Shown: piece after piece, positions 35,075 to 44,981 of the stretch
How the letters are laid out: each line of letters starts with the position of its first letter
Numbering within the stretch: the stretch's first letter is position 1
NCBI RefSeq assembly: GCF_011455875.1
Contig: NZ_CP015031.1
Coordinates: forward strand, 911,405-975,404
Direction of reading: 5' to 3'
DNA length: 64,000 nt
DNA from: Basfia succiniciproducens
Lineage (GTDB): Bacteria > Pseudomonadota > Gammaproteobacteria > Enterobacterales > Pasteurellaceae
Notes under the pieces: model-generated
Told to the model about the DNA's origin: nothing
What the model saw: the letters and a program-made list of their open reading frames with translations, nothing else
The model's database searches: none
Translations under genes and position numbers: made by a program

Positions 35075-37414
35075 ATGTCAACCGAGCAAGACAAATCCGC
35101 ACAAAACAATACATCGAACAAACCGGCTAAAACCCTGCAAAATAAAAAACGCCGTTTTACCCTTTTTATGGCAAAACTGGCATTTACCGGCGCTTGTTTA
35201 ATCGGCGCCTACGGTATTTATTTAGACGGGCAAATCCGTTCAAAAATGGACGGCCAAATTTGGCGTTTGCCCGCTGAAGTTTACAGCCGCATTGAGAGTA
35301 TTCGTTTAGAAGATAATTGGTCGTTGGACAAAATTAAGCAAACCTTATTGGAAAACGATTATCGTCAAACCACTCTGGTTGCCGCGCCCGGCGATTTCAA
35401 AATTGAAGATAACAGCATTGTGTTGATTCGCCGCGCCTTTCCGTTTCCCGAGCAAGCAGAAGCGCAACGGGTTTTCCGCCTGCGCTTTACGGACAACAAA
35501 CTTAGTGTAATTGAAGATTTAATCAATCTAAAAGCGATTAATGAATTCAAATTATCGCCTAAATTAATCGCCATGCTGCAATCCGAGAAAGAAGAGCGTC
35601 TTGCGATTCCGCTGCAAAACTATCCTCGTTTATTAATTGATGCGCTACTTCTCACTGAAGACCGCAATTTTTATCAGCACGAAGGTATTAGCCCGCTCGG
35701 TATGGCCCGCGCTATGATTACGAATATTCGCGCCGGTCATACGGTGCAAGGCGGCAGTACGCTCACCCAGCAGTTAGTAAAAAACCTTTTTTTAACCAAC
35801 GAACGTTCTATTTCCCGCAAAATTCACGAAGCCTTGATGGCTATTTTGTTAGACTTTCGTTACGATAAAAACACCATTTTGGAAACCTACCTTAATGAAA
35901 TTTATTTAGGACAGAGCGGTGATATTCAAATTCACGGATTCGAATTAGCCAGCCATTTTTATTTCGGTTTGCCTATTAGAGAAATCAGTCTTGATCAAAT
36001 TGCCTTACTTGTGGGTATGGTTAAAGGCCCGTCTTTATACAATCCTTGGCGTAACCCCGGCTACGCGTTGGAGCGTCGCAATGTGGTATTGCGCTTGTTA
36101 CTGGAGCATAAAATCATCGGGCAGGAACTTTACGATATGTTGAGCAAGCGTCCGTTAGGCGTGCAGGAAAAAGGAAAAATCACAAGAAATTATCCGTCTT
36201 TTATTCAAACCTTGCAGGCGGAACTGCGGGATAATCTGGGCGAAAACCGTGAAAATAAATTACTAGGCGCCCGTATTTTTACCACCTTGGATCCTAAACA
36301 ACAACGTGCGGCGGAACAGGCGGTAGTGAAAGCAACCGGCGAATTACAGCTCAAAACAAAAAATCCCGATTTACAGGCGGCCATGATTATTGCCGATTAT
36401 AAAAGCGGGCAGATTTTGGCTATTGTCGGCGGCACGCAAATTCAATATGCCGGCTTTAACCGCGCGTTTATGGCGAAACGACAAATCGGTTCATTGGTAA
36501 AACCTTCGGTTTATTTAGCCGCACTTTCCGAACCGGATAAATTCCGTTTGAACACACCGTTAAATAACCGCCCGATCACTATCACCATTAAAGGCAGTCC
36601 GCCTTGGTCGCCACGCAATTATGACAATCGTTTCAGCGGTTCGGTGATGTTAATTGATGCCTTGGCCCGCTCTTTAAATGTGCCAACCGTTAACCTGGGT
36701 ATGAAAACAGGGCTTAAAAAAGTAATCGAAACCCAGCAGGCAATGGGCTGGGATAAAGTCAATATCCCTAAAGTACCCTCTATGTTACTGGGTTCGTTGC
36801 AAGTATCGCCTTATGATGTAACAAAGTTGTATCAGACCATTGCCAATAACGGCGGCAAGGTTCGGTTAACAACAATTCAAAGCATTACGGACAGACAAGG
36901 TAACCTGCTTTATCACCATGATAACAATGCCGAACAAGTAGTGCCGGAAGAAGCCGCTTATCAAACGCTGTATGCCATGCAACAGGTAGTAGATCGAGGC
37001 ACCGCGCGTAGTTTAATGGAAAACTTCGGACAATATCATTTGGCCGGTAAAACAGGTACGACGAATGACGCCCGTGATACTTGGTATGTGGGCATTGACG
37101 GGCAAAACCTTGCGACGGTTTGGGTCGGTCGCGATGATAACGGCGAAACCAAACTCACCGGTGCAAGCGGCGCGCTTTATCTTTATAAAGATTATTTAAC
37201 AAGAGTACCGGTTAAAACCTTAAAGTTAACTAAACCCAAAGGTATTAAATTCGTCGGCATTAACAGCTATGGCGGTTGGAATTGCGATAATCCGATCCGC
37301 ACCATTCCGGTCTGGGCGGGAAAAGATCAGGTTTTCTGTGCGCCGACACCAAAACCCGCACCGGTTGAACAAGCTCAACCTGCGGTAGTTGAAGAAGCCG
37401 CGCCGGCTCAATAA
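35075..37414 (+). CDS. mrcB: Penicillin-binding protein 1B
   Basis: 779 aa bifunctional glycosyltransferase/transpeptidase. Cytoplasmic basic tail, one membrane helix (about 29-48), UB2H domain (about 60-145, LPAEVYSRIESIRLEDNWS), GT51 domain (about 175-345) with the catalytic Glu in LLTEDRNFYQHEGIS and QGGSTLTQQLVKN, transpeptidase domain (about 420-700) with SLVK (catalytic Ser), SLN and KTGTTND. A short Pro/Ala-rich C-tail follows. Its activator LpoB is not seen here; LpoA upstream serves PBP1a. Confidence 0.96.
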   Translation: MSTEQDKSAQNNTSNKPAKTLQNKKRRFTLFMAKLAFTGACLIGAYGIYLDGQIRSKMDGQIWRLPAEVYSRIESIRLEDNWSLDKIKQTLLENDYRQTTLVAAPGDFKIEDNSIVLIRRAFPFPEQAEAQRVFRLRFTDNKLSVIEDLINLKAINEFKLSPKLIAMLQSEKEERLAIPLQNYPRLLIDALLLTEDRNFYQHEGISPLGMARAMITNIRAGHTVQGGSTLTQQLVKNLFLTNERSISRKIHEALMAILLDFRYDKNTILETYLNEIYLGQSGDIQIHGFELASHFYFGLPIREISLDQIALLVGMVKGPSLYNPWRNPGYALERRNVVLRLLLEHKIIGQELYDMLSKRPLGVQEKGKITRNYPSFIQTLQAELRDNLGENRENKLLGARIFTTLDPKQQRAAEQAVVKATGELQLKTKNPDLQAAMIIADYKSGQILAIVGGTQIQYAGFNRAFMAKRQIGSLVKPSVYLAALSEPDKFRLNTPLNNRPITITIKGSPPWSPRNYDNRFSGSVMLIDALARSLNVPTVNLGMKTGLKKVIETQQAMGWDKVNIPKVPSMLLGSLQVSPYDVTKLYQTIANNGGKVRLTTIQSITDRQGNLLYHHDNNAEQVVPEEAAYQTLYAMQQVVDRGTARSLMENFGQYHLAGKTGTTNDARDTWYVGIDGQNLATVWVGRDDNGETKLTGASGALYLYKDYLTRVPVKTLKLTKPKGIKFVGINSYGGWNCDNPIRTIPVWAGKDQVFCAPTPKPAPVEQAQPAVVEEAAPAQ

Positions 37415-37432
37415 ATCTTATATAATCTATAC

Positions 37433-37463
37433 AAAAAGTGCGGTAAATTTTACCGCACTTTTG
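37433..37463. terminator. Bidirectional terminator, inverted uptake signals
   Basis: 14-bp perfect stem AAAAGTGCGGTAAA / complement (37434-37447, 37449-37462), between mrcB (+) and ribE (-). Confidence 0.9.
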
Positions 37464-37479
37464 CTATTTAAACCGAAAA

Positions 37480-38091
37480 TCAAACCTTACTTGCCAAATA
37501 ACGTTCCACCGTATCCACAATGGCCTGGGTTTGCGGGTCAATTTCAATATTCACTTTCGAGCCGATTTTGCGCTGCCCGATTAAAGTACGGTGAATAGTT
37601 TCCGGAATTAAATTCACACAAAACTTATTATCTTTCACTTCACCGATGGTTAAACTGATTCCGTCCACCGCAATAAAACCTTTGGTCAGGATATATTTCA
37701 TTACCTCATTCGTCGGCAGTTTAAACCAAAGCTGCAGGTTATTTTCCGAAGGAATAATTTCGACGACTTCGGCAGTGCAGTAAACATGCCCGGAAAGAAG
37801 ATGACCGCCGATCTCCGAACCCATTTTCATTGCCCGTTCGATATTAACGAAATCCCCTTCCTTCACATCACCGAGATTGGTGATTCTCAGGGTTTCCGTC
37901 ATTAAATCGAAGCTCACAAGATCACCCTTAATATCGGTGACGGTTAAACAAACGCCATTATGCGCTACCGATGCGCCGATTTCTAAATCCGCTAATAATT
38001 TCTGTGGCATTTTAATAATGTGTGTTCTAAAATTCCGTTTGGAAATAATTGACTGAATTTGCGCAGTCCCCTGAACAATACCTGTAAACAT
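37480..38091 (-). CDS. ribE: Riboflavin synthase, alpha subunit
   Basis: 203 aa. Dismutates two lumazines to riboflavin. Two lumazine-binding barrels in tandem (about 1-95 and 96-190): [25 protein letters not shown]; then [39 protein letters not shown]. The ATG at 38091 gives the invariant MFTGIVQ and has GGAG seven bases upstream; the longer frame starts at a TTG and is not used. Divergent from norM (75 bases), the same pairing as ribC-mdtK in E. coli. Named ribC in some genomes. Confidence 0.96.
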   Translation of the reverse strand: MFTGIVQGTAQIQSIISKRNFRTHIIKMPQKLLADLEIGASVAHNGVCLTVTDIKGDLVSFDLMTETLRITNLGDVKEGDFVNIERAMKMGSEIGGHLLSGHVYCTAEVVEIIPSENNLQLWFKLPTNEVMKYILTKGFIAVDGISLTIGEVKDNKFCVNLIPETIHRTLIGQRKIGSKVNIEIDPQTQAIVDTVERYLASKV

Positions 38092-38166
38092 AATTTTCTC
38101 CAATAAGAATTGCAGATCCGACTATCTGCAAAATTTTATCTATTATAAAGTAAAATATTCACATTT

Positions 38167-39564
38167 ATGCAAAAAATTACTCATTGGCAAGAATATAAAA
38201 TAGAAGCCAAAAGCCTGATTCTCCTTTCTTTACCGATTTTATTAGCACAAATTGCACAAAATTCAATGGGGCTGGTAGATACCATTATGGCCGGGCGTGT
38301 TAGCGCGGCGGATATGGCGGCAATTTCTGTAGGCGCATCAATTTGGATGCCGTTGGTGCTGTTCGGGCAGGGTTTGCTCCTTGCGCTACCACCGACAATT
38401 TCTTATCTGAACGGTTCGGCGCAGCGTCACCGCATTGCCCATCAGGTCAGACAAGGTATTTGGATTATTTTGTTCTCAATTGTTCCCCTCGCATTGCTGA
38501 TTTATCACAGTGATACGGTCATTAACCGAATGGGCATGGAAGAACACTTAGCACAAATTACCATTAAATACCTCCACGCCATGCTGTTTGGCTTGCCCGC
38601 CTATTTGTTGCTGGTTAATTTTCGCTGTTTAAACGACGGTTTGGCAAAAACCAAACCGGCAATGATTATTACCCTGATCGGTTTACTGCTGAATATTCCG
38701 CTGAATTACATTTTCATCTACGGGAAATTGGGCGTGCCTGCCTTTGGTGCGGTCGGTTGCGGAATCGCCACTACTATCGTGAATTGGATTATGTGCATAT
38801 TGATGATAAGTTACACAAAATCCGCACGCAACCAGCGGGATTTAAAAGTATTTGAAAACATTATTGAATTACCTAACCCGGCGACTCTGAAAAAACTGTT
38901 TAAATTAGGTTTGCCTATTGCAATTGCGATATGTAGCGAGGTGGCGCTTTTCGCTCTAACCTCTTTGCTGCTTTCACCATTAGGTACGAATGCGGTTGCA
39001 AGCCACCAAATTGCGTTAAATACCAGTTCGTTTATTTTTATGCTGCCGATGTCTTTAGGTATGGCAACGACTATTCTGGTCGGACAAAGCCTTGGTGAAC
39101 GCTCGCCGTTGAAAGCTAAGGATATCAGTTATGTCGCCCTGTTTATAGGTTTAGCCACTGCAACCCTAACGGCATTTTTAACTGTCGTTTTACGTTACCA
39201 AATCGCCGGTATTTTTGTTAAGGATACGGAAGTTATCTCCCTTGCGGCTTCCCTTTTATTGCTCAATGCCCTTTATCAGTTTTCCGATGCGGTACAAGTG
39301 GTAGTGGGCGGCGCATTGCGCGGTTATAAAGATACCAAAGCGATTTTATACATCACATTATTCTGCTACTGGGTGTTAGGTATGCCTATTGGTTATATTT
39401 TATCAAGAACGGATTTAATAACCGCCCACATGGGACCTACGGGATTCTGGATAGCTTTTGTGGTAAGCCTCACGGTAGCGGCCGTTTTGTTATTTTACCG
39501 GATGTATAAAATTCAAAAACAATCCGATGAACAATTATTAACGAAACTGGAAAAATTGAAATAA
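38167..39564 (+). CDS. norM: MATE family multidrug efflux protein
   Basis: 465 aa, twelve predicted helices. Na+ or H+ coupled exporter of cationic drugs. Family features: [30 protein letters not shown] in TM1-2, [16 protein letters not shown], and [18 protein letters not shown] at the start of the second half; [17 protein letters not shown] in TM10 region. Close to NorM/MdtK (457 aa). The ribosome site is weak. Monocistronic, divergent from ribE. Confidence 0.93.
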   Translation: MQKITHWQEYKIEAKSLILLSLPILLAQIAQNSMGLVDTIMAGRVSAADMAAISVGASIWMPLVLFGQGLLLALPPTISYLNGSAQRHRIAHQVRQGIWIILFSIVPLALLIYHSDTVINRMGMEEHLAQITIKYLHAMLFGLPAYLLLVNFRCLNDGLAKTKPAMIITLIGLLLNIPLNYIFIYGKLGVPAFGAVGCGIATTIVNWIMCILMISYTKSARNQRDLKVFENIIELPNPATLKKLFKLGLPIAIAICSEVALFALTSLLLSPLGTNAVASHQIALNTSSFIFMLPMSLGMATTILVGQSLGERSPLKAKDISYVALFIGLATATLTAFLTVVLRYQIAGIFVKDTEVISLAASLLLLNALYQFSDAVQVVVGGALRGYKDTKAILYITLFCYWVLGMPIGYILSRTDLITAHMGPTGFWIAFVVSLTVAAVLLFYRMYKIQKQSDEQLLTKLEKLK

Positions 39565-39635
39565 TCTGATTTTAGGGCGTAATCATACGCCTTGTTTTTC
39601 ATATGAACCCGCCGATTAATCTAAATAAAAATAAT

Positions 39636-39650
39636 TCTTATTGTATAAGA
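39636..39650. promoter_or_regulatory. Fur-like palindrome upstream of the TonB-dependent receptor
   Basis: TCTTAT-TGT-ATAAGA, a perfect 6-bp inverted repeat flanked by AAT and TAA, in A/T-rich DNA 100 bases before the receptor start. It resembles a degenerate Fur box (GATAATGATAATCATTATC) but does not match it closely. Confidence 0.35.
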
Positions 39651-39749
39651 TAAGGATTTTCTATATACTTTCCGCAATTTTTATCGCATAAATTTGCGTA
39701 TCTATTTTTTATCAATACCCTAATAATCTTAAATAATCTAAGGTTTCTT

Positions 39750-41891
39750 ATGAATTTTAAATTTAACTTAATTTATACCGCACTTTTCAGCGGGCTTGCT
39801 TTTTCGTCCTATGCAACTGAAACGAATCAGGAAGTAAATACCGAATTAGAACAAATTAACGTCGCTACCGAATTAGAAAAAGCAAAAGCTGCCGGCAATA
39901 AACAAAAGGACATTGTGAATTTAAGTTTATTAGGCCGTCAACCCGCCTTTACCTCACCTATTTCCGTGGTGAATTATGACGAAAAAGCCTTTGAAGACAA
40001 GCAACCCCGTAATGTAGTGGATGCCATTGCAAAAACCGATGCTTCCGTAATGAATTTTGGCGGCGAAACCAATACGCTTTCGGGAATTTATGTGCGCGGC
40101 TTGCAGCTTGATGCGCGCCAAATCAGCGTAAACGGCTTAGCCGGCCTTTATTCCACTTACAACTCGCCGACCGCCGCAGTCAGCTCGGCACAATTAATTA
40201 AAGGCGCATCAACCGCCACAACAGGTATGGATCCTGAAGGTTCCGCCGGTTCAGCTATGAATATTGAAACCAAACACGCAACGGATAATCCGATTAATAA
40301 AATCGGTTTTGGCTGGTTCAGTAACAACCGTTTGCAGGAATCTTTTGATTTTGGCCGCCGATTCGGCGAAAACAATGCCTGGGGTGTACGTGTTAACGGT
40401 AAATATCGTGACGGCGATACCGCCCGCCACGGATATGACGAGATTAATAAGGAATTTGCCGTTGCCGCAGACTACCGCGGCGATAAATTTCGCGCAGCCA
40501 TAGACTATATGTACGCCAAACGCGCCACCAACGGCGGACGTGCGCGTGTACAGGATATTCAAAATCTTGATTTTGCCATGCCGAAAGCGCCGGACGGAAA
40601 AATTAATTTAATTCCGAACTGGTCAGGACAAACTACCGAAGATCAAACCGTTATGGGTACCTTTGAGTATGATTTGCCTTATAACATGATGTTGTCCGGC
40701 GGACTTGGCCATATGGAATCTAAATATTACGGTTCTTTTACCCAATTAACCATGAAAAATACCGACGGTGATTACAGTGCCGCAAATTCTACCTTAATTG
40801 ATTATCGCACCCGCACCACAAGCGCAAACTTAAAGCTGCAAGGCGAGTTTGAAACAGGTTCGATTTACCATATGTGGAATACTTCCTTTGATATAGTCGA
40901 ACGTCAGCGCGATTTCGATAACAATCCGAGCAAAAAACGAACCGGTAAATTCAGCACTAATATTTATAATCCCGTCTTTATCAGTACACCTGAGCAAGAC
41001 GGTCTGGCTCAGGAAACGGATGTTAAATTAAAAAGTTATAGCTGGGCATTAGCGGATACCGCCGGCTTCTTTGACAATAGTCTGCGTTTAACCCTTGGCG
41101 GTCGTTTCCAATGGATAAAACAGCACAATTATAAAAACGATAGCAAAGGCGATAAAAACCGCTTTAGCCCGATGGTCACGCTGGCTTATGTGCCGAATCC
41201 TGATTTAGTGTTCTACGGTAACTATCTGGAGGATTTAGAGCCGGGTTATGTGGATGAAGACGGCAATATGGCAAAACCGGTAGTAAGCCGCCAGATTGAA
41301 CTTGGCGTGCGTAAAAACTGGGGAGATTTATTCACCACTACCGCCAGCATTTACCAAATTCGTCGCCCGGGTACTGTCACGACTAATTTAGCTAAAACAG
41401 TCGGCGAAGAACAGGGTGAAGAACGCAATCGCGGTATCGAATTTAATATTTATGCCAGCCTGTTTAACAACACAGTACGCCCAAGCTTAGGCATTACCTA
41501 TAACAAAGGGGAATTAATCGACTATTCCACTTATGCCGGCGCAATTAAAACCGGAACCCAAGTCGCAAGCCCTAGAATTATCAGTAAAGCCAATATCGAC
41601 TGGGATACGCCGTTTATTGAGAATCTGACCTTAAACGCCGCTCTGCAGTATTACGGCAAATCCTATCAGGATATTGATAAAAAATATAAACTACCCGCTT
41701 ACACAACAGTGGATCTGGGAGCGAAATATCTGATTAAGCTCAATGAAACTCAAACTCTGACGTTACGTGCGGCGGTAGAAAATGTATTCGACAAAAACTA
41801 CTGGCAGGTACAACGCGGCAAATATGACCGCAGTTTTGCCGTGGTGGGTATGCCCCGTACTTACTGGCTAACCGCAGAATATACATTCTAA
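39750..41891 (+). CDS. TonB-dependent siderophore-type receptor
   Basis: 713 aa outer-membrane receptor. Signal peptide 1-22 (cleavage after SSYA); short TonB-box-like ELEQINVATE; plug domain (about 45-175) with SVVNYDEKAFEDKQPRNVVDAI and IYVRGLQLDARQISVNG; 22-strand barrel to the C-terminal TAEYTF with terminal Phe. It belongs to the FhuE/FhuA-like siderophore group rather than haemoglobin or transferrin receptors. Substrate not deducible. 59 bases before an SbmA-type ABC transporter, probably one operon. An uptake signal (39777) lies in the signal-peptide region. Confidence 0.9.
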   Translation: MNFKFNLIYTALFSGLAFSSYATETNQEVNTELEQINVATELEKAKAAGNKQKDIVNLSLLGRQPAFTSPISVVNYDEKAFEDKQPRNVVDAIAKTDASVMNFGGETNTLSGIYVRGLQLDARQISVNGLAGLYSTYNSPTAAVSSAQLIKGASTATTGMDPEGSAGSAMNIETKHATDNPINKIGFGWFSNNRLQESFDFGRRFGENNAWGVRVNGKYRDGDTARHGYDEINKEFAVAADYRGDKFRAAIDYMYAKRATNGGRARVQDIQNLDFAMPKAPDGKINLIPNWSGQTTEDQTVMGTFEYDLPYNMMLSGGLGHMESKYYGSFTQLTMKNTDGDYSAANSTLIDYRTRTTSANLKLQGEFETGSIYHMWNTSFDIVERQRDFDNNPSKKRTGKFSTNIYNPVFISTPEQDGLAQETDVKLKSYSWALADTAGFFDNSLRLTLGGRFQWIKQHNYKNDSKGDKNRFSPMVTLAYVPNPDLVFYGNYLEDLEPGYVDEDGNMAKPVVSRQIELGVRKNWGDLFTTTASIYQIRRPGTVTTNLAKTVGEEQGEERNRGIEFNIYASLFNNTVRPSLGITYNKGELIDYSTYAGAIKTGTQVASPRIISKANIDWDTPFIENLTLNAALQYYGKSYQDIDKKYKLPAYTTVDLGAKYLIKLNETQTLTLRAAVENVFDKNYWQVQRGKYDRSFAVVGMPRTYWLTAEYTF

Positions 41892-41950
41892 TTATCACCG
41901 CCAATCTAAGGGCAGTTCACTGCCCTTTTGTCTTATTCGGAAAACAATGC

Positions 41951-43726
41951 ATGAACTGGCAAACAGAATTAAATAACAGTTTTTCATGGCTGATTACCAC
42001 CCTCATTTGGGTGTCTTTGGCATTCACTTTTTTTGCTTTATTACTAAGAAAAACGGATTTTGGTGAGAAATTCTGGTTAGTAACCAAACCCTGTATTGAG
42101 CAATCCAATAAATTTAAAACCATCGGGCTGATACTATTTCTATTTTTATTGATCTTATTGGAAGTACGCATCAGCGTCTTAAACTCCTTTTTCTATAATG
42201 GGTTATATAGCGCGTTGCAAGATAAAAAAGCCGATGCCTTTTGGTTTTTCGCCACAATTAACGCCATGCTGGTAGGCTTTAAAATCATCCATTCCATTAT
42301 AAATTACCTAATTCGTCAGATATTTGAAATCCGCTGGCTGGAAAAATTCAACGACGACATGCTCAGCCGCTGGCTTGATCATAAAAATTATTATCGGCTG
42401 AAATATGAAAAAGATCTGCCCGATAATATTGACCAACGTATCGAACAAGATGCCCGCGAATTTATTACCGGGACCGTGGATCTAGTGGATGGTATTTTAG
42501 GTGCCATTGTTTCCATTATTGAATTCACCATTATTCTATGGGGGCTTTCCGGCTTGCTTGTATTATTTGATATCAGCATTCCAAAAGGCGTCGTATTTTT
42601 TATTTATACCTTTATCATTATTGCCACTGCCCTTTCCGTCTGGATTGGCTATCCACTGATTAAATTGAATTTCAATAAAGAAAAACTGAACGGTGATTAC
42701 CGTTATTCTTTAATCCGTATCCGGGATAATGCGGAAAGTATTGCCTTTTACGACGGCGAGCAAAAGGAACGCCAATATTTAAACGAAATATTTAAAGCCA
42801 TCATAAAAAACCGTTGGGCAATCGTGCGGCAAATGCTGGGGCTGGACGGTTTTAACACTGGGGTAACGCAAATCGCTATGATTTTACCCCTAATGTTACA
42901 GGCACCGCGATTTTTCGCCGGGCAAGCCACATTAGGAGATATGCACCAAACAGTACAAGCCTTTAATCGCTTAATGCGCGCCCTTTCGTTTTTCCGTTTG
43001 TTTTACGAACAATTCACGCTTTATCAAGCGCGGCTGAACCGTTTGTATGGTTTTATGGGGAAATTAAACGAACTGGACACCCATTTAATCCCGAATCCTA
43101 TTGAATGCAGCCAGCGCGTTGCTTTAGAGAATTTCGGTTTAAAAGATGCAAAAGGCAATGTGCTGTTCGAGGGAATTAATTTAGAACTTTCCGCCGGCGA
43201 CGCATTACTGATTCAAGGCGCTTCCGGCACCGGAAAAACCACTCTTTTAAAAGCCATTGCCGGTATTTATCCTTTTGAAACCGTCGGGCGTTCAAAACGT
43301 CCGTGCAACGGCAAAATTTTATTCTTACCGCAGCGCCCTTATATGCCGCAAGGTTCATTACGCGAAGCGATTTGTTATCCCAACATTGACCCTCACCATC
43401 CCGAACTTGAAAGTTATATGTTGAAATGCCATTTGGATAAATACATTTTCGCCCTCGATCAGGAAAATGACTGGCAGGCGATTCTTTCCCCGGGAGAACT
43501 GCAACGGGTGGCGTTTATCCGGATTTTCCTGACTAAACCGGATGTGGTTTTTCTGGATGAAACCACATCCGCTCTGGACGAGCCGACGGAACATAGTTTA
43601 TACAGCAAGATCCGACAGGCGTTGCCGGGCATGATTATACTGAGTGTCGGGCATCGCTGCACATTACAACAATTCCACACCAAACATTTGGTTATCGGGC
43701 TCGACAAATCCAGCCGGACAATATAA
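41951..43726 (+). CDS. SbmA/BacA-like ABC transporter with fused ATPase (YddA type)
   Basis: 591 aa. N-terminal SbmA/BacA-like membrane domain, about six helices (residues 15-330; RWLEKFNDDMLSRWLDHKNYYRL, NIDQRIEQDAREF, AESIAFYDGE), then an ABC ATPase (about 380-591): Walker A GASGTGKTT, signature region LSPGELQRVAF (LSPGE in place of LSGGQ), Walker B DVVFLDETTSALDE. Same architecture as E. coli YddA and mycobacterial Rv1819c. In E. coli yddA follows a TonB receptor gene (pqqU/yddB), as here, but the receptor class differs. Import or export of a peptide-like compound is possible. Confidence 0.87.
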   Translation: MNWQTELNNSFSWLITTLIWVSLAFTFFALLLRKTDFGEKFWLVTKPCIEQSNKFKTIGLILFLFLLILLEVRISVLNSFFYNGLYSALQDKKADAFWFFATINAMLVGFKIIHSIINYLIRQIFEIRWLEKFNDDMLSRWLDHKNYYRLKYEKDLPDNIDQRIEQDAREFITGTVDLVDGILGAIVSIIEFTIILWGLSGLLVLFDISIPKGVVFFIYTFIIIATALSVWIGYPLIKLNFNKEKLNGDYRYSLIRIRDNAESIAFYDGEQKERQYLNEIFKAIIKNRWAIVRQMLGLDGFNTGVTQIAMILPLMLQAPRFFAGQATLGDMHQTVQAFNRLMRALSFFRLFYEQFTLYQARLNRLYGFMGKLNELDTHLIPNPIECSQRVALENFGLKDAKGNVLFEGINLELSAGDALLIQGASGTGKTTLLKAIAGIYPFETVGRSKRPCNGKILFLPQRPYMPQGSLREAICYPNIDPHHPELESYMLKCHLDKYIFALDQENDWQAILSPGELQRVAFIRIFLTKPDVVFLDETTSALDEPTEHSLYSKIRQALPGMIILSVGHRCTLQQFHTKHLVIGLDKSSRTI

Positions 43727-43758
43727 AAAAACTGCGGTAATTTTTACCGCAGTTTTTA
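43724..43758. terminator. Bidirectional terminator with ACTGCGGT stem
   Basis: Stem AAAAACTGCGGTAA / TTACCGCAGTTTTT with a short T loop, between the ABC gene (+) and cra (-). Like the one at 9430, the core differs from the uptake signal by one base. Confidence 0.88.
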
Positions 43759-43774
43759 TCAATGGAAAATAGGT

Positions 43775-44767
43775 TTATTGCCAGTTATGGTAAGCCAATC
43801 TACGCTGAATAACGGGATGAAGCTGTTTTAATTTTTTAATGCGCATTTTGTGCAGCGCCAAATCCAACAACGCCTGCACTACCTTACTGTGATCCTGCAC
43901 GCTGCACACAATTTTATTTTCCAGTAACTCAAGCATTTCATGCCACCCGAAGGTGGCAATCACCAAATCTTTCAGAAAAGCTTCATTGCGTTTAATAAAA
44001 GACATCAATAGACCCTGCAATAAAGTCAATGACGTGGAGAAAATAGCATCAGGTACGATTCCGTTCTTCTCAATCCATTCGCTCACTAATTGCTCGGCAT
44101 TTTCCTTACGGAATTGGCTCGCATAAAGATAATCAACCTGCAGCTGCTTTTTGCCCAGCGCCTGTTTAAATCCTTCCTCGCGGGCTTTACTCATCGGTAA
44201 TTCAGGCAATGCGCCTAAAAATAAAATACGTTGATAATCCGCTTTATCAAACAAAGACACGGCAAGCTCATAGGCATCATGTTTATCGTCGGTAAGTACG
44301 TTATCTACCCCCTCGGAATCAATATGGCGATCAAAACCGATAATCGGAATGGCGTTATTTTGCTGATAATAATGATTATCCGCCGGCAATACGGTGGAAA
44401 CGAACAACGCGTCAACCTGACGCTGAAACAGATGTTTCGCACATTCAAGTTCATTTGCCACATTATCGTTAGAACAGGTGATCAATAGCTGGTAGCCATT
44501 CTCACGACAGGATTTTTCCAGCTGATTAGCAATTTTGGCATAACTTAAATTTTCAAAATCCGGGATAATCAAACCGATAGTGTTGCTCTTGCCCGCTCGT
44601 AACCCCGCCGCCATGGCATTGGGCTTAAAGTCATATTCTTTTATTAAGGCTTGCACTTTTTCTATGGTTTTGTCACTGACCCGGTATTGTTTAGCTTTGC
44701 CGTTAACCACATAACTGGCGGTAGTGCGAGAAACACCCGCCAATTTTGCCAATTCTTCTAACTTCAT
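43775..44767 (-). CDS. cra: Catabolite repressor/activator (fructose repressor), LacI family
   Basis: 330 aa. Helix-turn-helix MKLEELAKLAGVSRTTASYVVNGKAKQYRVSDKT is nearly that of E. coli Cra; hinge FKPNAMAAGLRAG; periplasmic-binding-like core from NTIGLIIPDFENLSYA with LLITCSND and ERILFLGALPELP-type blocks. Cra represses glycolytic and activates gluconeogenic genes, and is released by fructose-1-phosphate. The core is more diverged than the DNA-binding domain, so operator recognition should be conserved. A full Cra operator match overlaps its own promoter. Confidence 0.93.
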   Translation of the reverse strand: MKLEELAKLAGVSRTTASYVVNGKAKQYRVSDKTIEKVQALIKEYDFKPNAMAAGLRAGKSNTIGLIIPDFENLSYAKIANQLEKSCRENGYQLLITCSNDNVANELECAKHLFQRQVDALFVSTVLPADNHYYQQNNAIPIIGFDRHIDSEGVDNVLTDDKHDAYELAVSLFDKADYQRILFLGALPELPMSKAREEGFKQALGKKQLQVDYLYASQFRKENAEQLVSEWIEKNGIVPDAIFSTSLTLLQGLLMSFIKRNEAFLKDLVIATFGWHEMLELLENKIVCSVQDHSKVVQALLDLALHKMRIKKLKQLHPVIQRRLAYHNWQ

Positions 44768-44792
44768 TATTTTATCCTTAAAACGTGAAACT

Positions 44793-44807
44793 GCTGAAAC
44801 GATTATA
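44793..44807. promoter_or_regulatory. cra promoter -10 overlapped by a Cra operator
   Basis: GCTGAAACGATTAT (plus strand, 44793-44806) fits the Cra consensus RSTGAAWCSNTHHW at every position. The minus-strand extended -10 TGCTATAAT (44802-44810) overlaps it, and cra starts at 44767 with AAGGAT upstream. This predicts autorepression. Confidence 0.7.
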
Positions 44808-44934
44808 GCACCTGAATGTTAAATATTTAGTACGGAATTATAAATATTTGATCTAGTTCTCACTAATTATTGATGAAGTCATATTTTTTATGACAATTTG
44901 CAACCGGGTGGCAGGTTGAAAGGTGAAGAAAAAG

Positions 44935-44967
44935 AAAAAAGTGCGGTAAATTTTACCGCACTTTTAG
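44935..44967 (-). terminator. Terminator of ilvIH, inverted uptake signals
   Basis: 14-bp perfect stem AAAAGTGCGGTAAA / complement (44937-44950, 44952-44965), followed by T on the minus strand; 15 bases after the ilvH stop. Confidence 0.9.
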
Positions 44968-44981
44968 TAAAGAAGAGAAAC

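Noticed and set aside
39750-41891. PqqU/YddB orthologue, given the yddA-like neighbour
   Set aside because: Sequence is of the siderophore-receptor type and not similar to YddB as I recall it; only the gene order is alike.
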